A stretch of DNA of 64,000 nt, from positions 320,090 through 384,089 of the forward strand of contig NMRB01000312.1 in the NCBI GenBank assembly GCA_002633025.1, written 5' to 3'. Both the position numbers and the translations under genes were made by a program. This DNA comes from Notospermus geniculatus. Lineage: Eukaryota; Nemertea; Pilidiophora; Heteronemertea; Lineidae. Each line of letters opens with the position of its first letter. Within the stretch, counting starts at the first letter, position 1. Below are positions 55,871 to 64,000 of the stretch, one piece after another. The notes beneath the pieces are model-generated. The model was not told the origin of the DNA. It ran no database searches and worked only from the letters and a program-made list of their open reading frames with translations.

Positions 55871-55905
55871 AACGGACGACGACGGACGCACAACCATTGT
55901 ATAAT

Positions 55906-56175
55906 TGGCCCAACATAATTCACGGGTGCAAAATGACGCTGGCCCAACGTAGGATGCCAATGTTGGCACAACGTTGGCTGGAGATTGTCAAAAGGTTCCT
56001 TTTACGTCAATAAATGGTCGGCAAATACTTGGGCCAATGTCGGAACTTATCTAAAAACAACGTTGGCCCAACATAATTCGCGGGTGCAAAATGATGTTGG
56101 TCCAACGTAGGATGCCAACGTTGGGCCAACGTACACATACGTTGTCCATTGACGTTATATCAACGTTGTGCCACC
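55906..56175. repeat. Repeats of AACGTTGGCCCAACG words
   Basis: GGCCCAACATAATTC(A/G)CGGGTGCAAAATGA occurs twice (about 55909 and 56069), each followed by CAACGTAGGATGCCAA. Palindromic CAACGTTGGGCCAACG words are interspersed. Self-complementary and non-coding. Confidence 0.8.
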
Positions 56176-57149
56176 GTAGCTCTGCTGTCTTGGAAGTTGT
56201 TATAACCTAGAGGAACATGTGTACAAACTTTCAACACGATAGTTCAAACCATTTTCAAAATATAGCCCTTTGAAATTTTTCACAAAACGCCCCCTGGAGG
56301 CCAAAATAGGATCCAATCGTGCTCAAAATCGAACTCGACCTAGATCGTAGGCCCACATATAAACCCACCAAGGACCAAAAAGATTCGTCAAAAAATAAAG
56401 GCGCTAGAGCGCTAACAAACCAAAAGTTTACGGACGTATCGCCGTACGTACCGTCGGGGTGCGAACCCCCTTTGGCGAACAGTGCCCTCACCTTCAAAGC
56501 AATGCACTGAGGAGGACTGGGCCGATTGCTAAATGACCAATAGTGCGAAGTACATGTACAACTATTCTGCCCCCTTTGTAACCACACTCAGAGTCTTATG
56601 GTCCCTCCCCCGCATGAAAAGAGTCAGTGACATGAGTAGCACCACCGTTCAGATACAGACCCTAACCATTTTTTCACTGCATAGTAATCATTCGGATTCC
56701 ACTTGTCGGTGCTGAAGCCCCCCGTTGCCAGACTTCTGGATCTGCCCCTGATCGAGATGGTAGAGTTCTGGGCCTTGACAAAAGTACGTTGAAACTTCAT
56801 CTTATTGTCTTCCTTAATAGGGAGCACCGATCACGCAGACCACGCGAGAATATAGGCGTAGGTTTAAACTGATAGTACACAGGTGCCACCTATTTCATGA
56901 CGGTTCAAGGTGTGATTGGCCGTGCTTGGTGAACCGCATCTCTCGAACAATGAGCCTCTATATAGGTGTCACGTAATAATAACATTTATTTAATCATAGT
57001 GCTACAATAATACATGTGCATTTTCTATAAAGCACTTTACAATATTTCGTTCGAAATTTCCCACATGTATTAAAGGGAATTACTACCTGGGGGTAGGTCA
57101 CATTTCCAGGTCTGTAGCTGTTGCAGGAAAGTTACAAGGTATGAGAGAC
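56176..57149. other. No supported gene
   Basis: Mixed sequence with short ORFs on both strands at 56255-56590, none of which I recognise. GCGCCCCCTGGAGGCC-type words near 56287 link it to the other dispersed repeats. Confidence 0.4.
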
Positions 57150-57213
57150 TGAACAGACAGACAGACACTCACTCAGACAGACAGACAGACAGCCCCACAG
57201 CCAGACAGACACC
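57150..57213. repeat. (CAGA)n microsatellite
   Basis: An imperfect run of GACAGACAGACA words. Confidence 0.9.
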
Positions 57214-57808
57214 ATTACCAAACACAATGATGATTAAACAGAAAGAAACTCAACGAATCAATGACGATGATGACAATCGCTGCTCGAATCAATCGATAAC
57301 AATCACTATACATTTTGGTGTTTAGTGCTGAGGAGACAGAGCACAACATGATGTTTTGATACAGCCGCTCAACATTCACACGAGTAATTTCCAGGGGACA
57401 ATGTCTTGAAACTGCGAATATGATTTGACTGCTTACATGTACAATGCCACATCCCAATTTTGACTGGCCGAAGCTATTAGTACATGAGCTTTTTGAAGAT
57501 ACAAGGACCAGACGCCTCCCGAGAGGAAACCAATGAATGAGATCATTTCAAGCGTCACGAGATTCAGAACGGAAATCAGAATGTTCTTCTTCAGAGGTGA
57601 AATCAATGTTAAAGCGAATTGATATCGAAATAAAATTGATTTAGAAATAGAATTTTAAAGGAGGCAAATTTTCGGGAAAAAATGCAAACAAACTTCGCCA
57701 GAATATCAACAAAGAATTGTTCTGGCATTCTGATTGGCTGAAATTTTGTGTTTACAAACCCCAGCCAAATGTAAATAAAATCGGCTATCAGTTCACTTTA
57801 ATCACTTT

Positions 57809-58100
57809 GAGCCGTATTCAGAAAGGGTGTTTAAGGCTTAGATGCGTGTAACTTCGTCAAATGCATGGTGAAAGTGTGTGTATTTAGTGAACTTACACGC
57901 GTCTAAAGGGGGTGACAGACTGGCGCGTAAGCAGCGCGTCGGGAAGCGTCCAACGAATCAGGGAGGCGGTAACACGAACCGAAACACATACCGAAGAATC
58001 TGATTGGTGGAACGCCTGCAGGACGCGCCGCGTACGCGCCAGTCTGTCACCGGCTTAAGTCTTAATCTCGCGATGATCCACCTTTTTTTGATACGGCCCT
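57809..58100. mobile_element. Two nested elements: GCCGTATTC ends with an inner GTGACAGACTGGCGCG hairpin
   Basis: The outer ends GAGCCGTATTCAGAAAGGGT (57809) and TTTTTTTGATACGGCCCT (58100) resemble the 37.9-kb element. Inside, 57909-58053 is a hairpin with GGTGACAGACTGGCGCGTA and ACGCGCCAGTCTGTCACC, a separate, younger insertion. Confidence 0.75.
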
Positions 58101-58348
58101 TTAACTTTGTTTATATATCATCGTGGGTATATTCAGATCAATTTCATTGTGGACCGCGCAGTCATTCTCTGAATAGATCGAAGGATATTTACGAATCCGG
58201 TGTCGCCGCCCAATTCTAGCAGCTAGGAGCAAAGGGTAGCGTTAGGGTAAAAATCAGGACAGAGCCTTCCGATACTGCTGTTTTCAAACTATTTGGGGTA
58301 ATTGTTTCTTAATGTGACTCGGAAGACGAACATTAGTGCAATCCAGCC

Positions 58349-58534
58349 ATGCCACGTATTCTGCATAAATTAAGTTTGTACTGGTCAGTTATTGCCAACA
58401 TGTTGTTTTTAGCTGGTGGATTCTTCGTGTGGATTGACCACCAGGTGCGCTGGGAAATAAATGTGTTTTATCACAGTTGTGATATGTGGCTCGCACTGAT
58501 GTTCCCACATGAAGAAATTATTAGTATGCAGTAG
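58349..58534 (+). other. Small open frame with a hydrophobic segment
   Basis: 61 codons starting MPRILHKLSLYWSVIANMLF, with one possible membrane segment. No homology was recognised and no gene context supports it. Could be chance. Confidence 0.15.
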
Positions 58535-59207
58535 TACTCCCAAACTCCTAGAAGTGAGTGTGCTTGGTTTTCAAAATAGTGTTTCTTTGTACTGTGTCTT
58601 ATCTTCTTAATCTTGTCCAGAACATAGCATATCACCTCCATCCCTGGAAACGACTTCGTTGAACAATGGTTTAAATATTACTCGGGAAGGAGGGAACGTT
58701 GATATTTCACCGGCATATCTGGAAAATCTTCAAAAATAGTGATTTATCTCTTTTCATGGAAAGGTGAAGGTTTACATGTAAACCAGAGAATCCAAAATGC
58801 ACGACAGTCAGTACATGCATGTCTGCATGTGTATCTTTTTCCTCCTACTTAGCGGGATTAAATATGTTGTAAACATGAGGTATCGCAATCTGGGGTACGA
58901 AAGGTATGAAAACGGATTATTCAATATTTCACACAAAACAAGGTCAGTGTTCGACTGCCCCCTCCGCTTACCAGGTGTAACAGGAATCAGCGTCCTAGGA
59001 ATGCAAATCCGCCAAACAATAGCCCGCTATTGTAAGGCTATATTCGAACGGTCATGGTCTCTCTAGCCATATATTCTAATCCCACGCTGAACAATAAGAC
59101 CAAGCGATTTGGAATCGCACGCGAATTCCTTTTGTTTGGGAGGCATTTGAAGTGAATGCATAGAAACAACAGAGACTTGAAGGCACACAGTAGATAAGTG
59201 ACCAGGG

Positions 59208-59337
59208 ATGGCCGCATAGAAACTCCGCCAGCGCTAGCAGAGCCCATAGTGCTGTACATTTTCCCAAGCACTTTATTTTCCCAAGCACTTTAACACCGAT
59301 AGGCTGTCGAAGCACTGGCGGAGTTTCTATGCGGCTA
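59208..59337. repeat. Inverted repeat GCATAGAAACTCCGCCAG
   Basis: GGCCGCATAGAAACTCCGCC at about 59211 pairs with GGCGGAGTTTCTATGCGGC at about 59315. The loop contains two copies of TTTCCCAAGCACTTT. A small foldback. Confidence 0.75.
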
Positions 59338-59441
59338 CCCCAGAACGTTTTCATGGTCTAGGCCTTTGCACAGACGATTGGTCATTTCTCGTAATATGCG
59401 TACAACTCTCATAACTACCCTTGTCAAATCGTCGATTATAC

Positions 59442-60372
59442 CAGGCCCTATTGTCGGGTATTGGGAAACAGAGAAATCAAGAAATGAAGAAATCGAGAAC
59501 TTTGACTATCGATTAATTAGACCTTGTCTCTCTACATCTATTCAGGTCGCACTTGTGTATGGGCAGTTATTTCCGCAAATAAAAGCAAGCATGGTACGGA
59601 CTATGGCATGAAATCCGTTACAAAATTCGACATCAAAGACTGGAACAAAAATAGAAAACGACCGGGCCTAAGATGATCTGACATGTAAAACACCTTGTGA
59701 TATAGTAGGGTCTTCGTTTTATAGTTGGGTTCCTTCCAATGGCATTATTATAGAGGTCAATTTCCTCAAGTTCAGACCCTTTCCCTATGAAAAGGGTAAG
59801 AGATGGCCCAGATCCGACAGCAGATTCGTATTAACATTTTCTGAGATCTGTTGATTAAAAGCAACCCCGTTAAATCCGACCAATAATAACCGTTTGGACC
59901 CTTTTCTCTGAGGGTAACTCTTCCATTTTGGACCCTTCATTTTTGTTATACACTGGCGACTGACACAGTTCATCATTTTATAGCTGGGTCTTCCTTTTAT
60001 AGATGTGGGGTCTTCGTTTTATAGTTGGGTCTTCGTTTTATAGTTGTGGGGTCTTCGTTTTATAGATGTGGGGATTTTATCTTCATTCGTGCTGGGCATG
60101 AAGTACATCAACATCCAATCAAATTCGGCCTCATCAAGATGGTTACCGTGGTTCCCATACTAAGTTGCATCCTCAAACTCAATAAAACATTTTAAAAAAC
60201 TCCCGCCTTCGTCAAAAGTTGAGAGTGGAAAGATGCTAATCAAACATTTTATTTATATGGCCTTACACCTGCGAACTGAATAATGTCGAAAGACAGAGGT
60301 CTAACTAATCGATCTTGGGAGTTCTCAATTTCTTAATTTCTTGATTTCTCTGTTTACCAATACCCCCTATGG
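59442..60372. repeat. Inverted repeat pair around a tandem TCTTCGTTTTATAG array
   Basis: TATTGGGAAACAGAGAAATC with AAGAAATGAAGAAATCGAGA (59457-59500) pairs imperfectly with 60315-60363. Between them, GGGTCTTCGTTTTATAGTTG-type words are repeated about five times at 59985-60075 and once at 59707. Possibly one ~930-bp element. Confidence 0.6.
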
Positions 60373-60449
60373 TCAGGGTAAAAATCGGCATCTCTTCTGG
60401 ACTTAAAAAATTTCGGAATCGGTGCTGGCTTTGACGGCGGGGTATACGC

Positions 60450-61195
60450 GAGCCTACTGTATGGTACTCCATGGTATTTATGGTCTTGTATGGTATATGC
60501 TATTGTACCTATGGTATTTTACGGTACTATGGTATTAATTTATTGTACTTATGGTTCCCATTTATGGTACTGTTGTGTTTTATGGTAAATGTATGGTACT
60601 TATGGTTCCCATTTATGGTACTATTGTATGTTATAGTTCTATGGTATTAATTTATGGTACTGTAGAATTTTATGGTGCTATGGTGTTAATTTATGGTACG
60701 GTGGTTTCCTATGGTTCTGTGGTATTCCTATGGTACAAGGGATGAAAATGAAAAAAAATCCCCCATTGAAAAAAAACTTGGCGTTAAATGTTCTGATTTA
60801 TAAATGTTTAAGATTCTTGTTTACTAATCATTTCTGAAGTTGGTTGCAGTTGGTCTGCAACTGTGAGCGAGAATATCATAATAAAAGTTCTTTTATGGGA
60901 AAACCAAATACATGGTAAAACAAAAAAACTTTCAGAGAAATCTCTTCACAATCAAAACTTAAGTCTTGGCAAAACTTTACTGTTTTCAAGCATTTTAGGA
61001 GGTACCCTCTGTGTTTCTACGGTGGAATACCATACAGCAGAACACCATAGGAAGGGAATAAACCATAGAATAACACAAAAAGACTACCATAAACTGACGA
61101 ACCATAAAGTTATTATGGTATCATATTGGTACCATAGGGAAAAGTACCATTATACTGTTTCAAAACACAATAGACAATCACCATAGAAAATGTAT
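60450..61195. repeat. TATGGTA arrays in opposite orientations
   Basis: 60450-60755 is built from TATGGTACT, TATGGTATTAATT and CTTATGGTTCCCATTTATGG words. 61010-61195 carries the complement (ACCATAGG, TACCATA, ACCATAAAG). The middle ~250 bp is unique, so the block can fold back. A 64-codon ORF in the first array is a repeat artefact. Confidence 0.8.
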
Positions 61196-61216
61196 TTCAC
61201 TACGGTATCTCCTATA

Positions 61217-63138
61217 GCCGTGGTTACACTACATAAAATCCACGGTTTTTTTGCGGTCACACCTGTGAATTGCCGGGCTTCAAGAAACCCGTCTGGAAAA
61301 CACGGGTTTCTGGAACACGGCAATCTCGCCGTGCTTTTCGAAATGGTCGAGTGACGAACGCGGATGGCGGACGCCGGAATGGGGCCACCTATGGGCGGTT
61401 ATATCCGCAAAAAGTAGACGTTGACAAAACATAGACGTGGATTCAAAAATCAGAGACGTGCTTTTAGAAAACAGAGACGTTCTTTTACAAAACGAAGACG
61501 ATCTGTAACAAAAGATAGACGTTCAGCTGTGATTTGGAGTCGTTCACAAAAGAGACGTTCGGTGGAACTCGAATAGTGAACAGAATTTGGAGACGTGCGT
61601 CATCAGAGACGTGCATATTTTTTTAAATGTAGCAATAATTTTGAATGGTACGCCAAACACAGACGTTGACATAATTTGGAGTGGTTCATTAATGAGATGT
61701 TGGGTGGCGCTCGTGGCAGTTAAAGGTGAACTAGCCGTTATTTACCTCCTGTCCAGACATATTTTAATGAGGTCGAATTTGATTGGATGTTGGTGCATGG
61801 TGATGTCCTATCATGCCTCAGCATGAATTAAGATGAAAGGGGCGCTGCGATCGCTTTCGTGAAAATCGGTTTTCACTGTAGTTGAGCCCCATTGGTAAGT
61901 ATTTTTTTTAAATTCCTTCGCAGTGCATTAGTATTGGGATGTATCTACAAAACGTCGGGGGCAAAACTAAAATAATAGGTGGCGCTGCTGAGGTATTAAT
62001 GTTTTTACGTTTTGGTCATCAGTTCTGAATGGGTTAACATATTGACCTAATTCTTTTACATTCATTATTTACACATGTCTCTGCATCCATAGGCTACGGC
62101 TACATAATGCAATTTTTCCGCATTGACCCCTTCCTCATCTTTTTCAGTCAATTAGAATGCTTGGACTTCCTGGGCCTTCCTTCCTGCAACTAGTGGCGCT
62201 ATCCTAACCAAGCGGAGATAAACATAAGTGGGTCACGTGACCGACTTTTTTGACATGTGTAAATGATGAACGTACTAGAATTACGTCAATATGTTAACCC
62301 ATTCAGAACTTATGAACAAAAACGTAAAAATGTATTAATATCTCAGCAACGCCACCTATTATTTTAGTTTTGAGCCAGGCGTTTTATAGACACATCCTAG
62401 TAATTTTTTTAGTAATCCTAGGAATTTAAAAAAAATATCAACCCACAGGGCTCAACTACAGTAAATACCGATTTTCAGGAAAGCGGTCGCAGCGCCCCCT
62501 TTCATCTTAATTCATGCTGAGGCATGATGGGACATCACCATGCACCAACATCCAATCAAATTCGATCCCATTAAAATTTGTCTGGACAGGAGGTAAATAA
62601 CGGCTAGTTCACCTTTAACTGCCACGAGCGCCACCCAACGTCTCCTTTGTGAACGACTCCAAATCACAGCTAAACGTCTCTGTTTTGTTAAAGAACATCT
62701 TTGTTTTGTTACGGCTGTTTTCTATAAGCACGTCACTGATTTTGTAACCTACGTATATGTTTTGCCAACATCTACTTTTTGCGGATATAACTGCCCATAC
62801 ACAACCACATATTCCGCCTTCCGAGATCCGCCATCCGCCGTCCGCCGTCCGTAATCCGGCGTTCCGCCTTCCGCGTTTGTCACCCGACCTTTCGAAATCC
62901 CCGTGTCTCATTAGTTCTTTAGCACGGCTACAGATGGCGCAGCCATTAAGTGACGTCGTTTTCGTGCCTCAATGTGGGCCAATAGAGAAATGACTGAAGA
63001 GTCAGTGCATGCAGCGCAACTGTCGCCGGGCGACTTAACTACAATGTAGTGGTGTGACCTCTCGCCTGGCTTTTCGCACACACGGGTTTGACACGGGTCT
63101 GGAAAAACACGGGTATATTTATGTAGTGTAACCACGGC
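61217..63138. mobile_element. 1.9-kb foldback element with ~850-bp arms
   Basis: The ends GCCGTGGTTACACTACATAA (61217) and TTATGTAGTGTAACCACGGC (63138) are inverted. Arms continue almost to the centre: CTAGCCGTTATTTACCTCCT against AGGAGGTAAATAACGGCTAG, GGTGGCGCTGCTGAG against CTCAGCAACGCCACC, GGGTTAACATATTGAC against GTCAATATGTTAACCC. The loop is about 62085-62250. Both arms carry GAGACGTTC-like words. There is no transposase ORF. The right end (62957-63130) is related to 21053-21265. Confidence 0.88.
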
Positions 63139-63343
63139 TTATGGCATCATGCATTATTTTTAATAGGGATGCCTGTGTTCAATTTCGAATCAAGGCCTAG
63201 TTGCATGTTCTGCTTCAAACCAAGGTTCAGCTGGTTAGAAATCAATGTGCATTGGACCGTTTAGAGCAAAACCTAAATTCACTGTTGTCTGGTTACGCCC
63301 ATCGGGGTCCACATGGTCCAGATGATGTAAACGTACTTTAGTG

Positions 63344-63457
63344 AGGTTTCGCAAGCACCCGGTTAGGCCATACGACAACGTTTATCTATTGTTTGGGTAT
63401 GCCCGCACAATAGATAAATTTCGTCGTAGGGCCTAACCAGGCGCTTGGGAAACCTCA
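63344..63457. mobile_element. Foldback of the GGTTTCGCAA family
   Basis: GTGAGGTTTCGCAAGCACCC at the left and GCGCTTGGGAAACCTCACC at the right are inverted ends. The arms include CGGTTAGGCC / GGCCTAACC and TTTATCTATTG / CAATAGATAAA. About 112 bp. Confidence 0.8.
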
Positions 63458-64000
63458 CCGTTTTCAAGAAATCTCCCACGCTTTATCTACTGTCTAACCT
63501 GATTCCATGGTCTCCGACGGTCTCGCTGACTGACACTCAGCGCCACGTCGGACGCCGAAGGAACAAGTTGTCGATCGTCTTTGAGATCCGAAAAGCTGGA
63601 GAGACCCGGATATAGCGCAATTCGGTATACATCGACCATCTCCGGCTGTTATCCGTAGGTCGGCATGACTGTGAGAATCGTTACCTACTGCTGTTCAAAT
63701 TGGGTACAAAAAGTTGGAATGCCATGCTGAAGTATGAAATTAACACAGATTGCAGATTGATAGTTCCTTCGTCCATTCAGTTTTGCTGGTTTTATGCAGG
63801 CAATAAGTATTTATGGAGTTATGGCGATGTTGGTCACAACCGGATTCCAGATGGCGCTGCACTTTGAGAGGTGTGCGGAATGGATGATTGGCTTCAAAGA
63901 GTCCAGCGTGCGTACCGGACGCGAAATTTTTTTCCTGAACCTTTCAGCAAGTACACTGTACACAGACCTGCCAACCCGTTACGGATTTCCGTATTTAGTA
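63458..64000. other. No supported gene
   Basis: The window edge. No ORF of note, repeat or RNA gene recognised. Confidence 0.4.

Noticed and set aside
60551-60745. Repetitive 64-codon ORF
   Set aside because: It is simply the TATGGTA minisatellite read in one frame.
62615-62993. ORFs at the right end of the 1.9-kb foldback
   Set aside because: They consist of the element's low-complexity CCGCC/CCGTCC words and have no counterpart frame in the other arm.

Overview
This window looks like animal nuclear DNA from a marine invertebrate deuterostome, most likely an echinoderm, with hemichordate or cephalochordate as alternatives. The reasons are an intron-rich gene for a circularly permuted Ras protein, BEL/Pao and non-LTR retrotransposon debris, frequent TACATGTA and TAGGCCTA words, and very dense foldback (MITE-like) DNA. 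A run of N (21823-22219) marks a scaffold gap, and there is one ambiguous base at 53338. No bacterial gene layout, CRISPR array, rRNA or functional tRNA was seen.

Layout. (1) 665-8133 is the only well-preserved host gene. Fourteen exons on the + strand encode a Ras-like GTPase whose motifs run G3-G4-G5-G1-G2, fused to a basic, Gln/Pro-rich linker and then a Sec23/Sec24-like zinc finger, a vWA-type trunk domain and downstream regions. (2) 8134-15090 holds its 3' flank, foldback elements, a small secreted single-exon ORF (10498-10959), a wrecked LINE, SINE pieces and a 145-bp tandem repeat. (3) 15084-21055 is BEL/Pao debris: the last ~95 codons of one pol, a probable LTR, then a gag-pol with two frameshifts, cut off inside integrase. 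(4) 21053-27250 holds a fragment of a foldback element, the assembly gap, an unusual two-orientation repeat array, a minus-strand LINE joined to a Harbinger-type transposase fragment, a second transposase fragment and a SINE. (5) 28868-36748 is the most interesting accessory locus. A four-copy tandem repeat carries splice-like signals and leads into a large, damaged gene. Its product resembles an XPG/FEN1-fold nuclease with N-terminal cysteine pairs and a C-terminal CXC (tesmin/TSO1-like) domain. The last exon is duplicated in a 1008-bp tandem block. (6) 36840-64000 has no gene I can defend. It is built of nested inverted repeats (up to four layers at 41462-45850), TTAA-flanked elements, tandem and simple repeats, and a 1.9-kb foldback at 61217-63138.

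How the parts relate. The cpRas gene would couple a GTPase switch to a COPII-coat-like scaffold. Most of the rest is transposons inserted into one another. Several foldback elements of very different size share the terminal core GGTTTYGMAA, and a relative of the 61-63 kb foldback lies at the point where the BEL/Pao pol ends. Exon boundaries were set by reading frame plus GT/AG signals; domain names rest on motif recognition, because no search could be run.
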